Of a stretch of 64,000 nucleotides of DNA, positions 20,517 to 30,770 are shown piece by piece. Position 1 is the first letter of the stretch. Each line of letters opens with the position of its first letter. The notes beneath the pieces were generated by a model. That model did not search any database, was not told where the DNA came from, and was given only the letters and a program-made list of their open reading frames with translations. This stretch comes from Paenibacillus sp. E222 (lineage in GTDB: Bacteria; Bacillota; Bacilli; Paenibacillales; Paenibacillaceae). The position numbers and the translations under genes are program-made. The stretch covers positions 7,068,001 through 7,132,000 of the forward strand of contig NZ_CP058552.1 of assembly GCF_013401555.1 (NCBI RefSeq), written 5' to 3'.

Positions 20517-21365
20517 CTACATACTCAAAATGCCAGGACGTGGAGTGACACCGAAAGCCTGGGCCAATGTAGCTAACTGATGATCTGTAATTCTCTGTCT
20601 GATCTCATGACCTGCAACCAGCATATACACCTGGGCCGCCTTCTCAATGGTCTCGATGAGACCAAATGCTTCATCAATCGTTGTACCCGTTCCAAAAATC
20701 CCGTGCTGCGGCCAGATGACCGCGTGGTATTCCTTCATTTTCTTAGCCGTTTCCCGTCCGATTTCATTCGATCCAGGCACCATCCACGGAATAATACCAA
20801 CACCGTCAGGAAATACAACAACGCATTCCGTACACATCTGCCACAGCGTCTTTGTAAATTTCATCTCATCCAACTCATGGATAAATGTCATCGCCAGAAC
20901 GTTGGTCGCATGGTTGTGCATCACAACCCGGTGATTGGGGTCGACTTTCAGACGTTCAATATGACTCATAAAATGCGTAGGCCATTCACTCGTCGGGTTC
21001 GCTCCCGACTTTAGCCCCCACAGCACTTCCAGCTCCTGTCCATCATTCGATACACGCAGCACCCCCAGATTGCTCTCTGGATCAGCCAATACATTTTTGA
21101 AATATTTGCCCGAAGCTGTCACGATAAAATATTTACCTGCCAGCTCATGCATCGAAAATGCAGGTTTGATCTTGCGAATAACATGGTTGATATCAATATA
21201 TTGGGCGACTTCCTCTTCCTTCAGCAGATAGCTGACATTGCCACCGTTTCGTTCATCCCAGCCGTTCTTCCACATATGTTGAGTAATTTCCGCCATCTCA
21301 CGAACAAATGGGATATGGAATCCCGCCGTCTGCGTTGTTTCATTGGTAAGGGTCACGTTCATCAT
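20517..21365 (-). CDS. rhaD: Rhamnulose-1-phosphate aldolase
   Basis: The 282-aa class II aldolase splits L-rhamnulose-1-phosphate to dihydroxyacetone phosphate and lactaldehyde. [32 protein letters not shown] (zinc-binding His pair) and [10 protein letters not shown] match RhaD. Three ATG codons follow GAGGAG in succession (21368, 21365, 21362); the middle one has reasonable spacing. Upstream are a strong promoter and TTTGTTT-type repeats. No rhamnose isomerase, kinase or transporter gene is adjacent, so it works with genes elsewhere or acts on another deoxy-sugar phosphate. Confidence 0.9.
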   Translation of the reverse strand: MMNVTLTNETTQTAGFHIPFVREMAEITQHMWKNGWDERNGGNVSYLLKEEEVAQYIDINHVIRKIKPAFSMHELAGKYFIVTASGKYFKNVLADPESNLGVLRVSNDGQELEVLWGLKSGANPTSEWPTHFMSHIERLKVDPNHRVVMHNHATNVLAMTFIHELDEMKFTKTLWQMCTECVVVFPDGVGIIPWMVPGSNEIGRETAKKMKEYHAVIWPQHGIFGTGTTIDEAFGLIETIEKAAQVYMLVAGHEIRQRITDHQLATLAQAFGVTPRPGILSM

Positions 21366-21432
21366 CATTCTCTCCTCATGATAAAAAATAGACTTCCCGT
21401 CACGTACATAGTAAGTTCCTTTTTTCACATTC

Positions 21433-21462
21433 ATTATACCTTTGTTTATCTTTGTAAGTCAA
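21433..21462 (-). promoter_or_regulatory. rhaD promoter
   Basis: On the minus strand TTGACT and TATAAT are 18 bases apart, about 65 bases from the start codon. Confidence 0.8.
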
Positions 21463-21512
21463 CATTTCACAGATAAATACACCCTATTTATTTTTGTTTA
21501 CGTTTGTTTTGT
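21441..21512. promoter_or_regulatory. Repeated TTTGTTT operator-like motifs upstream of rhaD
   Basis: TTTGTTTAT at 21441 and TTTGTTTACGTTTGTTTTGTG at about 21492-21512 form direct repeats that overlap and precede the promoter. Such TTTGTTT repeats are typical of DeoR-family sugar regulators. The regulator is not in the window. Confidence 0.45.
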
Positions 21513-21529
21513 GTACAATTATAAAATTA

Positions 21530-21645
21530 AGCAAAAAAAATACCTCACCGGCGTCCGGCGAGGTCAGTCACACATCTATCTAACACGAGAAGGGGTTTAC
21601 AAGAATTATCTTACCTCTGCTACCTTAATAGAAGCTGAAAATGAA
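21530..21645 (-). repeat. Hairpin plus 80-bp element, copy A
   Basis: Positions 21566-21645 match 25262-25340 at about 91% (six substitutions and one indel). The core is flanked at its left end by a hairpin (21542-21564) followed, on the minus strand, by eight T residues. The mismatches in that hairpin become G-U pairs only on the minus strand, so it works as a terminator for the GNAT gene to the right. Within the core, AGGGG and CCTCT flank a smaller AAGA/TCTT stem. Function unknown. Confidence 0.75.
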
Positions 21646-21755
21646 ATAAAAAAACGATGAAAACCCATTTACCAAAAAATTACGGTCAACACCGCTACAC
21701 ATCCATTTAAGCTATATATTTAAAGACCTTGAGTTACCCTGAATGTGCAACGTAT

Positions 21756-22277
21756 TTATTCCTTTTTTAGCAAATAGGATGGGTGCATCAGCCCTGTCGG
21801 TTCATAACGCTCATCGCGTACATATTGGAATCCCAGCTTGGATAGCATGTGACGTGACACTTCATTATCTGGATGATGCCCAGCAAACAACGCTTTAACC
21901 TTCAGTTCTCCAAATGCATAGTCAATTACCGCCCGTGCTGCCTCCATGGCATAGCCCTTACACCAGTAATCCCTGGTAAGATGAAATCCCAGTTCATATA
22001 TCTCTTCTTCCGGAGAATAGGGGCGCAAACCGCAGCAACCAACAAATACTTCCGAATCTTTCTCAAAGAGGGGCCAATATTGCACTCCCACCTCTTCTTG
22101 CCTTTTTATTTCCTGCGTCAACCGCGCTTCCACTTCATCCTCACTCAGAAACCCCTTGCTGCTGATCCACTTCGTTACCTCAGGATCTCCCCATAGAGCT
22201 GACGCCAGAGCACGGTCTTCTTCATTCCATGTCGAGAATACAAGTCGCTCGGTTTCAATAAACGTTATTCTGTTCAT
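21756..22277 (-). CDS. GNAT-family N-acetyltransferase (RimJ/RimL type)
   Basis: The 173-aa protein has the fold of RimJ/RimL-like acetyltransferases: an N-terminal ETERLVFSTW segment, VGCCGLRPYSPEEEIYELGFHL in the central sheet, the acetyl-CoA loop around CKGYAMEAARAVIDYAF, and the closing NEVSRHMLSKLGFQY. The usual substrate of this group is a protein N-terminus or a small amine; none can be chosen here. ATG 22277 follows GGAGG by nine bases. It is transcribed alone, ending in the hairpin of repeat copy A. Confidence 0.85.
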   Translation of the reverse strand: MNRITFIETERLVFSTWNEEDRALASALWGDPEVTKWISSKGFLSEDEVEARLTQEIKRQEEVGVQYWPLFEKDSEVFVGCCGLRPYSPEEEIYELGFHLTRDYWCKGYAMEAARAVIDYAFGELKVKALFAGHHPDNEVSRHMLSKLGFQYVRDERYEPTGLMHPSYLLKKE

Positions 22278-22399
22278 GTCCAATAACCTCCTGTTTCACA
22301 ACATCAGTCTTCTATACCACTTCTACAATGAATTACTCGAATAGCCGCATTAGTAAACAAAAATATAATTTCACACGTTATATCATTCAAGATTAATAA

Positions 22400-23092
22400 C
22401 TATAATTTCTGAGCCAGTTTCTCAAACTGATTAATATGAGGCTTAATCTCTTTTTCTACACTTTTGATAAAAGAACTAAATTGCTTCTGACTGAATTCAT
22501 CTCCAACACCGACATCTTTGTATACTTTTCCTTTTTGATATGTAAATGAAAAGAAATAACCGACCTTCAATCCATCTAATATATTCCCGGCATCTCCCAG
22601 AATTTTAAGACTCATATTAGAATCCTTGTAAACAAAAGAATAAGGAGGGTCTGCCACAGTAATATGTCGAACCTCATACCCTGTAATCCACTGATCTTTC
22701 GTAAATGTTCCAGTTTGAATTCTTGCTTCCTGCATTTCATCGGTCAGCGAAGTTTCTTTAATAAGCAACTCACCCTTCCCTTCTTTTTTATCATTCTTCC
22801 AGAACCCATCATATTTAAGCTCAGTAATGCTGTCCTCTCCACGTGTAACTACTTTATAAGTACCTTGTCCCGAACGTTTGCCTGATACCCAGTTCCCCTT
22901 ATAAGTCTTGCTCTTACCCCAGGTCATCGTTCCATAGCCATGAGGCTTGCCATTCTTGGTTTCACCATAATAAGTTACTCCATTCCCAAACTCCAAGGAC
23001 CTCATTGAAGAGGCTGCGTCTAAAATGTGTAAAGGCATGAACAACGATAAACACAAGGTGAATCCCAAAACGTAAAACAACATCTTTTTCAA
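22400..23092 (-). CDS. Secreted MORN-repeat protein
   Basis: The 230-aa protein begins with a signal peptide (about 1-26, ending LDAAS). Three MORN repeats follow (YYGETKNGKPHGYG, YKGNWVSGKRSGQG, YDGFWKNDKKEGKG; residues about 40-115). The rest is a mixed alpha/beta region with Lys-rich C-terminus and no known motif. MORN repeats bind lipids or act as spacers in other proteins. A TTG start at 23092 is preferred because AAAGGGAG lies ten bases before it, while ATG 23083 is too far away. No operon partner is visible. Confidence 0.75.
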   Translation of the reverse strand: MKKMLFYVLGFTLCLSLFMPLHILDAASSMRSLEFGNGVTYYGETKNGKPHGYGTMTWGKSKTYKGNWVSGKRSGQGTYKVVTRGEDSITELKYDGFWKNDKKEGKGELLIKETSLTDEMQEARIQTGTFTKDQWITGYEVRHITVADPPYSFVYKDSNMSLKILGDAGNILDGLKVGYFFSFTYQKGKVYKDVGVGDEFSQKQFSSFIKSVEKEIKPHINQFEKLAQKL

Positions 23093-23201
23093 AATTTACA
23101 ATCTCCCTTTCGTTTTGATATAAGAATACATTATTCCTATAACAACTACTTAAATTTATAATCCCCTAGTATAATATCATTTCAACCCCAGATGCATCCA
23201 T

Positions 23202-23247
23202 AAAAAAAAAGAAACCCTCTGCCGACAACATGTCCGACAGAGGTTCA
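23202..23247 (-). terminator. Terminator
   Basis: CCTCTGTCGGACA pairs with TGTTGTCGGCAGAGG on the minus strand, followed by nine T residues. It ends the 95-aa gene to its right. Confidence 0.9.
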
Positions 23248-23265
23248 CAAAGCACGCTACATTCA

Positions 23266-23553
23266 TTAGAAATCAGATGTTGCGATTTGAATTGTGCCTG
23301 TTGAAGCACCTGACGGAGTAGTCAACAAAGCAGCTACGAGCAGCAAATCAACAGACAGCGTAAGGCTGTTGCCTGCAGGGATCAAATACGTGATCACTGG
23401 AGCGTTAACACGAGTCACAACCAGGTCTACCGGGAAAGGACCAAAATTGTTCACTGTGATGCTGGCATTCGTGCCTCCAGCAAGGTTTTCATAATATGAT
23501 TTACCCACACTAGCCTCTAAGGCATAAAATTGTTGCGGTAAAAGGATGGCCAT
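23266..23553 (-). CDS. Small beta-rich protein of unknown function
   Basis: The 95-aa protein has no signal peptide. Residues about 20-95 are rich in Thr, Val, Leu, Asn and Ser in alternating patterns (ASITVNNFGPFPVDLVV; IPAGNSLTLSV; TGTIQIATSDF) that suggest a beta-sandwich. ATG 23553 has a near-ideal GGAGGTG site seven bases upstream, and a strong terminator follows, so it is a well expressed single gene. The layout recalls small self-assembling spore surface proteins such as Ena-type (DUF3992) subunits, but without the expected Cys residues; this is only a suggestion. Confidence 0.7.
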   Translation of the reverse strand: MAILLPQQFYALEASVGKSYYENLAGGTNASITVNNFGPFPVDLVVTRVNAPVITYLIPAGNSLTLSVDLLLVAALLTTPSGASTGTIQIATSDF

Positions 23554-23669
23554 GGAAATCACCTCCTTTTGCTTTGATACGGTATTCTATGTTTGGAATC
23601 TATTAATGTAACGGTAAAATGACCGTGTGATAACGTCCATTTTGATAGAGATGCTAGAATATTAGACAC

Positions 23670-23704
23670 AAAAAAAAAGCCCCGCCAGATCATCCGGCGG
23701 AGCC
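23670..23704 (-). terminator. Terminator of the DinB-like gene
   Basis: GGCTCCGCCGG and CTGGCGGGGCT form a stem on the minus strand, followed by nine T residues. The hairpin resembles the one in repeat copy B, but the 80-bp core is absent. Confidence 0.9.
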
Positions 23705-23733
23705 AATAATAACCATATTCATACTTTAAGGTT

Positions 23734-24222
23734 CTAAGCGTACAGCATGAAAAAGTTCAACTCATGCCCCTGCTGTTTGAGGTAATTATACAACTGTGAA
23801 CGGTGATGGAACACATGCGTTAGCGTTTCAATCTGCCACTGAGCCTGCAAATGACCATGCTCCATATAGAAAGCTTTGGTTGAACGATTCAACAGATCTT
23901 CTTCGCTGAGTGATACAATATAAGCCTTGTAAGCTTCCAAATTGCCCCAAAGTGTTGCCTCCAACTTTTCAATATCCTCGATCCCTGACAGGCTATTCTC
24001 TACCACACCAACCTCAGCTTCGCTCTTCTCCTGCATAATGGCGAGGTCCGATGCCGTGATCTGAATAAAATGATGAACCAGTTCCACCAGTGAACGCATA
24101 TTGTCCTGCGGGCGGTAAGCCCAATCCTCTGGACGGATCAGACGAATCAGGCTCGCCCCCGTACGTACTCCCGTCTCCAATTCATTGAGCAGATGATCCC
24201 GCATTTGCAAAGTTCCATTCAT
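23734..24222 (-). CDS. DinB-family protein
   Basis: The 162-aa four-helix protein belongs to the DinB/YfiT-like superfamily. Possible metal ligands are visible: LVELVHHFIQ near residue 50 and LTHVFHHRSQLYNYLKQQG near residue 135. Members are often thiol-dependent transferases, though many have no known function. ATG 24222 follows GGAG by nine bases. The AraC-type gene lies 60 bases upstream on the same strand, so both may be one transcript ending at the terminator at 23670. Confidence 0.85.
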   Translation of the reverse strand: MNGTLQMRDHLLNELETGVRTGASLIRLIRPEDWAYRPQDNMRSLVELVHHFIQITASDLAIMQEKSEAEVGVVENSLSGIEDIEKLEATLWGNLEAYKAYIVSLSEEDLLNRSTKAFYMEHGHLQAQWQIETLTHVFHHRSQLYNYLKQQGHELNFFMLYA

Positions 24223-24282
24223 ATATGATATCTCCTTTACTATTATTCTCACGATTTCAGTATAACGGAAGAGGCAACCGAG

Positions 24283-25161
24283 TTATTGTACAAATCGGAC
24301 AACCTTTTGTCGATGTTCTTTGGCAGCGGTCAGCGGAGTTTCTCCATAAAACTTGCGGAATTGACGAATCAAGTGAGCTTGGTCAAAGAAACCATGATTC
24401 AGGGCCAGTGCTGCCCCATCCAGCGTATGCCCCTGATGAATACTGCCCAGGACACGGTGAAAACGAACCACCTCACTGAATCGCTTCGGACTGATTCCGA
24501 CCCATTCTGCGAACTTCCGATGCAGCTGGCGTTCGCTGACAACTTCTCGCATGGCCAGCTCGCTGACGCTCATACGTCCTCCATCGATAAAGATGCGATG
24601 CAGCGCGTTTTTCATCAGATCATTCTCATATGTACTGGTTTGCACGGATAGTGGACTCAGATAGGCATTCATTACCCGCACCCGTTCTTCAAAGGTTCTT
24701 GTTCCAGCCATCCGCTCCTGAAGCTCATTCAACCTGACTGGCCAACATTCCTCAAGCGGAATTCGCATGTCCGTAAATCCTTCCAATGGCAGACCATGAA
24801 ACACGTACGCCCCTCCCGGAAAAAAACGTACGCCAAATGTGTAATCAGCAGAAGGACTTACATCGGATGCCTCGGGCACAGAGAACGGATGCGAATAATT
24901 GCCACAGTACGCATAGGAATGAACCGAACGGACCGCGTCGTATGTAATCAGCATATCCGTGCAGCCATCAGGCAATACCCGAGCGGGCACTGAGATCGTT
25001 TCCTGATCTCGCTCTCCCTCATGCGGAATAAAACCTGATTCCCAATAACAGGCTACATGAGCCATCAGGGAAACAGAAGGTATTCGCTCAAAATAATAGG
25101 TATTTCTATCTGTCCCATTCATCTGAATGGGTCTGAACAGCGGATGCAGGCTGGGGTCCAC
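24283..25161 (-). CDS. AraC-family transcriptional regulator
   Basis: The 292-aa protein has a sensor domain of the DUF6597 type (LPDGCTDMLITYD; FGVRFFPGGAYVFHG) in residues 20-170 and an AraC DNA-binding domain at about 190-285 (MREVVSERQLHRKFAEWVGISPKRF; ALNHGFFDQAHLIRQFRKFYGETPL). The GTG start at 25161 has GGAGGG seven bases upstream; the ATG at 25185 lies before that site. It probably controls the DinB-like gene behind it, as in many such pairs, but its effector is unknown. Confidence 0.88.
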   Translation of the reverse strand: MDPSLHPLFRPIQMNGTDRNTYYFERIPSVSLMAHVACYWESGFIPHEGERDQETISVPARVLPDGCTDMLITYDAVRSVHSYAYCGNYSHPFSVPEASDVSPSADYTFGVRFFPGGAYVFHGLPLEGFTDMRIPLEECWPVRLNELQERMAGTRTFEERVRVMNAYLSPLSVQTSTYENDLMKNALHRIFIDGGRMSVSELAMREVVSERQLHRKFAEWVGISPKRFSEVVRFHRVLGSIHQGHTLDGAALALNHGFFDQAHLIRQFRKFYGETPLTAAKEHRQKVVRFVQ

Positions 25162-25224
25162 GAACCATCCCTCCGTTACTAGCATTTATGTATATATCTA
25201 TCATACCATTAACCGATGAAATGA

Positions 25225-25340
25225 AGAAAAAAAGTGCCCCGCCGGACGATCCGACGGAGCTAGTCACACATCTATTTAACACGAGAAGGGGCTTACAAGA
25301 CTTATCTTACCCCTGCTACCTTAATGGAATCTGAAATGAA
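25225..25340 (-). repeat. Hairpin plus 80-bp element, copy B
   Basis: Core 25262-25340 matches copy A (21566-21645). A hairpin (GCCCCGCCGG...CCGACGGAGC, 25236-25260) with a T run on the minus strand sits at the same end as in copy A. Here it follows the NucB-like gene and probably terminates it. In the core the AGGGG/CCCCT arms are fully paired where copy A has a G-U pair on the plus strand. Confidence 0.75.
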
Positions 25341-25447
25341 GATGAAAAGAACATCAATTTTTATGGGCAACGCCGGAGACATTTATTGCTCCCATGAAGG
25401 ATTAAGCGCTCTAGCCATGGCACGAATATAATCCTGACTAGCCCGCT

Positions 25448-25867
25448 TCATTTTACTGTAAACTTGATCCTTGTCCCATCCGCATATTTTTCCAACTGAT
25501 TGCCCACCCAGGAGCCAGCTCCCCTGTTATCACTTGGACTTATGTATCTAATATCAGCGCCCGCGCCACCTTCTTCACACATCGCCATCGGCCACTCATC
25601 CCGGTCATAACCCGCCTTGGTCGGATAGCCTTTCAGCGACTCTCTGCGATTGGCATCCGCCCCATCCCGATCAATGGTACAAACTGCCGAATGTCCTGCT
25701 GCAATGGCATCACGAATATGTGCTCCTGTCTCCGGGTAACGATCCATCGGGAAGGTCAACGTGTACGTGGTAGCAGCACCCTGGACTGTTGAAGAGGGCT
25801 GTACATATACACTCCCAGATAAAGCCATAACAAGAATAAGGACAAGCGTACACCACTTCTTAACCAT
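25448..25867 (-). CDS. Secreted NucA/NucB-type DNase
   Basis: The 139-aa precursor has a signal peptide (about 1-30). The catalytic region contains [23 protein letters not shown] and [16 protein letters not shown], the hallmark of NucA/NucB deoxyribonucleases (catalytic Asp-Glu and the Asn-Arg pair). B. subtilis NucB is secreted during sporulation and NucA acts in competence; this gene is closer to a free NucB-like enzyme because no membrane anchor remains after cleavage. GGAGGT precedes ATG 25867. It stands alone, ending in repeat copy B. Confidence 0.88.
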   Translation of the reverse strand: MVKKWCTLVLILVMALSGSVYVQPSSTVQGAATTYTLTFPMDRYPETGAHIRDAIAAGHSAVCTIDRDGADANRRESLKGYPTKAGYDRDEWPMAMCEEGGAGADIRYISPSDNRGAGSWVGNQLEKYADGTRIKFTVK

Positions 25868-26094
25868 CCAAACACCTCCAAATAATGTTAAATACCCTCT
25901 CAGTTTACAGACGCATTGTGAGAGAGTATCGCACCATTTGTAAAATAAATGGAAGAAATGATGTTACATGTTGACCTATTGACAAGCGATTTGCCTTGTT
26001 GGAATTTTAAAATGATGGACTTTAGGTCAAACGCCCAGTCGTTTGGGTAGGCAATCGCATAGAATGCCGTATAAATGATTTGGGAGGTTTTTTC

Positions 26095-26358
26095 TTGAAT
26101 AATTATCACATGATGCATCCAATGGCCAACTCACATTATGTACCCCACATGCCACATAACATTGTCGTTCATCCAGTGGATCATTGCGTAGTCGAAAGTC
26201 TGATGTCCCTGGTTGGAAAAGTAGTTATCCTGGAAACGACTCGCGGTAGACTGGATGGATGTGTGGTTGCTGTTAAACATGACCATGTTGTACTGGAGGA
26301 AAGAAACAGAAAATTCTTCGTGCGTATTGCCGAAATCGTCTGGATTATGCCTGACTAA
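26095..26358 (+). CDS. YuzF-like DUF2642 protein
   Basis: The 87-aa protein starts at TTG 26095, eight bases after GGGAGG. Its first 35 residues are rich in His, Met, Asn and Pro (NNYHMMHPMANSHYVPHMPH). The remainder (about 37-87) is an Sm-like small beta barrel (LVGKVVILETTRGRLDGCVVAVKHDHVVL) seen in DUF2642 proteins such as YuzF. The function is unknown; similar proteins are associated with spores. The His/Met stretch could bind metal, but that is conjecture. Confidence 0.75.
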   Translation: MNNYHMMHPMANSHYVPHMPHNIVVHPVDHCVVESLMSLVGKVVILETTRGRLDGCVVAVKHDHVVLEERNRKFFVRIAEIVWIMPD

Positions 26359-26419
26359 ATATCGATTGAGGGCTAACGAATCGAACGCCTCTTAAAATGT
26401 AGGATTAGACCACACTTAA

Positions 26420-26465
26420 GAGATGACTCCTGTACTGCACGTGCTGCAGAGGAGTCATCTTTTTA
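26420..26465 (+). terminator. Terminator
   Basis: AGATGACTCCT pairs with AGGAGTCATCT, followed by T residues, after the YuzF-like gene. Confidence 0.92.
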
Positions 26466-26538
26466 GTCTGCTCGTTCCACTGTTCATCTTTTTTAAAAAA
26501 ACGCGTACAGGTTTAAAGTTTCTCAAAGGAACATTATA

Positions 26539-27312
26539 ATGAGAGTACGAAATAACGATGCACTACGAGGTGAGAATTTGCAATATCTGTTTATAATACT
26601 ATTCATCCTAGGTTTTATGGCTTTCTTCGTATTTATTGTTTTGATGGTCTTATTCATACGAAAACATAATCGGATATCGATAAGGCATGTGATGTTAACG
26701 GCGGCATGTTTTGCAATTGCTTCGATCGGAATGTATGGCATGTTGGCTTTACCTTCAAATTCTCCGCAATCATCTGGGACAAATCACACGGAGAAACACG
26801 AATCTGGCCCAGCTACAACAGAGGAACATCATGCACCTCTAACTCAAACGAATGCCTCTGGCTTCCATATGACAATGGAGGAATTCAAAAACAAATTTAA
26901 TGGCGCCGTGGGCAAATACCGATTGAATGGTTTGAGTATTACCAGCTTGAATATGAAAGACTCTTCAGAGCAGGATACTGGCGCTTTCGAATATTTATTT
27001 AATGATAAATTAAGATTGGTTGGTACATTAAATTCAGATCAAAAAGTACAAGAAGTCAGGTTGTACGAGACTGGTGATATCAGCGAACCAACGGGTGGAA
27101 TCTTTTTGACGGCTATCGCTACACTTATTCTGACAACCAATAACGAGTACACGTATAATGATGCGCAAGACGTGATTCAGGATATCGGCATATTGGATCG
27201 TGATGTAAGTCAGAGTAATTTTGATGGAACGACGGTTCGAAATGGATATGAATATCGCTTCAGCGTACAGGATCATGATCACTCTACTTTTGAAATAACT
27301 GTTGCGAAATAA
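26539..27312 (+). CDS. Membrane protein of unknown function
   Basis: The 257-aa protein has two membrane helices near the N-terminus (about 14-41 and 50-73). An external linker rich in Ser, His, Glu and Thr follows (about 75-105). The C-terminal domain (110-257) is of mixed alpha/beta type with no motif I recognise. AAAGGA precedes ATG 26539. It is a single gene between two terminator-like hairpins. The extracytoplasmic domain may be a small sensor or binding domain; nothing in the sequence proves it. Confidence 0.75.
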   Translation: MRVRNNDALRGENLQYLFIILFILGFMAFFVFIVLMVLFIRKHNRISIRHVMLTAACFAIASIGMYGMLALPSNSPQSSGTNHTEKHESGPATTEEHHAPLTQTNASGFHMTMEEFKNKFNGAVGKYRLNGLSITSLNMKDSSEQDTGAFEYLFNDKLRLVGTLNSDQKVQEVRLYETGDISEPTGGIFLTAIATLILTTNNEYTYNDAQDVIQDIGILDRDVSQSNFDGTTVRNGYEYRFSVQDHDHSTFEITVAK

Positions 27313-27325
27313 GACCCCATTGTGT

Positions 27326-27356
27326 AAAGAGGCCGCTCCATGAAGGAACGGCCTAA
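27326..27356 (+). terminator. Weak hairpin after the membrane protein gene
   Basis: AGGCCG...CGGCCT forms a stem just after the stop codon, but no T run follows, so termination would be inefficient. Confidence 0.35.
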
Positions 27357-27485
27357 CGTGTGATATGTACTGTTTGGATAGTTCAGCTTTTGTAATTGTG
27401 AGCTCCTCTTTTTAGGAATATACCCAAAAATGTGACTTATGGTATTCGCTAATCATCCCTAGCATCTGCTCTAGCATGATGTGTC

Positions 27486-28529
27486 TTACCTTTGAATCAC
27501 ATGATTAACGATACTCTGAGCATCGTATTTAACCCATCCCAATAGTGCTGAACCTCGTGATGTTTGCCAAGGCAGCCCTACAAAATATAGTCCAGCAACC
27601 GGTGATACGCCTCTCTCGTGTAAAATTCCACCTTGGGAATCAAAAGCAGTAGTGATATCAATCCAACCATCATTTCGTTTAAACCCCGTCGCCCAGATAA
27701 TATTATCTATTCGTGTCTCACTACCATCCTCATACAGGATGAGGTTATCTATTGCATTTATAGCACGTGGACACTTGTTAACTTGCCCTTTAATGATCAA
27801 CTCTTTTAACTCATAGCCATAGACGTACTCTGGCTGATTTCGCAACCATTTTCCAACCATACGATCTGCACTTGCACGTAATACTCCGAGCTTTTCAAAA
27901 TACCAGAATATACTTCGTTTCATAACATGCAAAGGCCTAAAGGTTATATTTCGAGCTATAGATATGTATACGGTTTGTTTATCATCTGATGCTAACTCCA
28001 CGGCGATTTGGGCACCTGAATTCCCACCGCCTACGACTACTGTTGTTCCAGGAAGCAATTGAGAGCGGTTTTTATACTCTGATGAATGAAGCTGAATTAC
28101 ATTCTCGGATAATGACTTCGCAAAATGAGGAACATTTTTGGTCTGGAAAGGCCCCGTGGCAACGATAATATTGCGCGCTTCAATTATTCCATCATTGGTT
28201 TCAGCATAGTACACCTCATCTTGCTTCGAGAGACGGGAGATTACACAGTTTAACTTTATAGGAAGATGCATTTGCTCGGCGTAACTTTCAAAATAATCTG
28301 CAATTTCATCTTTGCTTGGCAGGCCATTTTCATTTCCACTAAGCGGCATTCCCGGTAATCCGTCATACATTCGTGGGGTAAAAAGATGCAAGGAATCGTA
28401 CCGTTTACGCCAAGATTCCCCGACATATGAGGCAGCGTCAACGATTAAGAAGGTTAACCCCGACTGCTGAAGATAGTAACCTGCTGCCAAGCCTGCTTGC
28501 CCAGCTCCGATAACCAATACATCATACAT
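27486..28529 (-). CDS. FAD/NAD(P)-dependent flavoprotein monooxygenase-like (CzcO type)
   Basis: The 347-aa protein has an N-terminal FAD-binding Rossmann motif (LVIGAGQAGLAAGYYL), a second nucleotide motif for NAD(P)H (VVVGGGNSGAQIA, near residue 165) and the ATGF motif (IIWATGFKRN) common in flavin-containing monooxygenases and CzcO-like oxidoreductases. It is shorter than Baeyer-Villiger enzymes. The substrate is unknown. ATG 28529 follows GGAG by nine bases. It is a single gene with no metal-resistance or catabolic neighbour. Confidence 0.85.
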   Translation of the reverse strand: MYDVLVIGAGQAGLAAGYYLQQSGLTFLIVDAASYVGESWRKRYDSLHLFTPRMYDGLPGMPLSGNENGLPSKDEIADYFESYAEQMHLPIKLNCVISRLSKQDEVYYAETNDGIIEARNIIVATGPFQTKNVPHFAKSLSENVIQLHSSEYKNRSQLLPGTTVVVGGGNSGAQIAVELASDDKQTVYISIARNITFRPLHVMKRSIFWYFEKLGVLRASADRMVGKWLRNQPEYVYGYELKELIIKGQVNKCPRAINAIDNLILYEDGSETRIDNIIWATGFKRNDGWIDITTAFDSQGGILHERGVSPVAGLYFVGLPWQTSRGSALLGWVKYDAQSIVNHVIQR

Positions 28530-28644
28530 ATGTATCATCTCCAATATCACTTATGCATTAATATATGAGCACTTATTCATATGTTCATTTTACTTAACTA
28601 CTGTCTATTTAGCAATAGAAGAAAACATCATCAAACTTGTTAAA

Positions 28645-28675
28645 ATTAAAATGACTCCCTCGCGGGAGCCTTTAC
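28645..28675 (-). terminator. Terminator of the 78-aa membrane protein gene
   Basis: On the minus strand GGCTCCC and GGGAGTC pair, followed by ATTTTAATTTT. Confidence 0.75.
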
Positions 28676-28738
28676 TCAATTAATCCTATTTTGCTTGTAA
28701 CGTATCTTTAATGCTATTCCTGATATGCTGGTTAGTTT

Positions 28739-28975
28739 TCACCTGGTGTATCGATCGATATCGTCGAACGCAGACTGATGCTCTCTTCTATGATAATCTT
28801 CATGCTGACGAACATCGTTCTTTAACTTGGCTAAGAATCCCCAACCCATAAATACAAGTAAAAGCACGCTAATCAACGCATAAGCAAAACTATATAGATT
28901 CATGTAAAAATTGATGAAAATTGCACCAAGCATCAAGCCCAGAATCCACAATGTCCACTTTGTACTCTTTCTCAA
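28739..28975 (-). CDS. Small membrane protein of unknown function
   Basis: The 78-aa protein has two membrane helices (about 7-25 and 29-50) and a charged, His/Asp/Arg-rich cytoplasmic tail (NDVRQHEDYHRREHQSAF). Translation starts at TTG 28975, seven bases after GGGAGG. It lies downstream of groEL but behind that operon's terminator and has its own terminator. I do not recognise the family. Confidence 0.7.
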   Translation of the reverse strand: MRKSTKWTLWILGLMLGAIFINFYMNLYSFAYALISVLLLVFMGWGFLAKLKNDVRQHEDYHRREHQSAFDDIDRYTR

Positions 28976-29003
28976 ATGATTTCCTCCCTCGATCTAATTA
29001 AAT

Positions 29004-29034
29004 GAAAAAAGGCTCCCTTTCGGGAGCCTTTCAT
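29004..29034 (-). terminator. Terminator of groES-groEL
   Basis: AAAGGCTCCC pairs with GGGAGCCTTT on the minus strand and is followed by T residues, 32 bases after the groEL stop. Confidence 0.92.
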
Positions 29035-29065
29035 CTATCGGCATTAAAAGGTTTTTACACCTTTA

Positions 29066-30712
<1,647 letters not shown>

Positions 30713-30770
30713 CTAGTATATTGTGTAAAATGGTGTTGCTATATGGTTCGGTTAACCGATTAAATTTGAA

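Noticed and set aside
21442..21660. Small gene over repeat copy A
   Set aside because: The frame continues into copy B only in part, most differences change residues, and there is no ribosome site.
7768..26395. Shared GCTAACGAATCG at about 7769 and 26372
   Set aside because: A 12-base match with a loosely similar tail is expected by chance in 64 kb; further genome copies would be needed.
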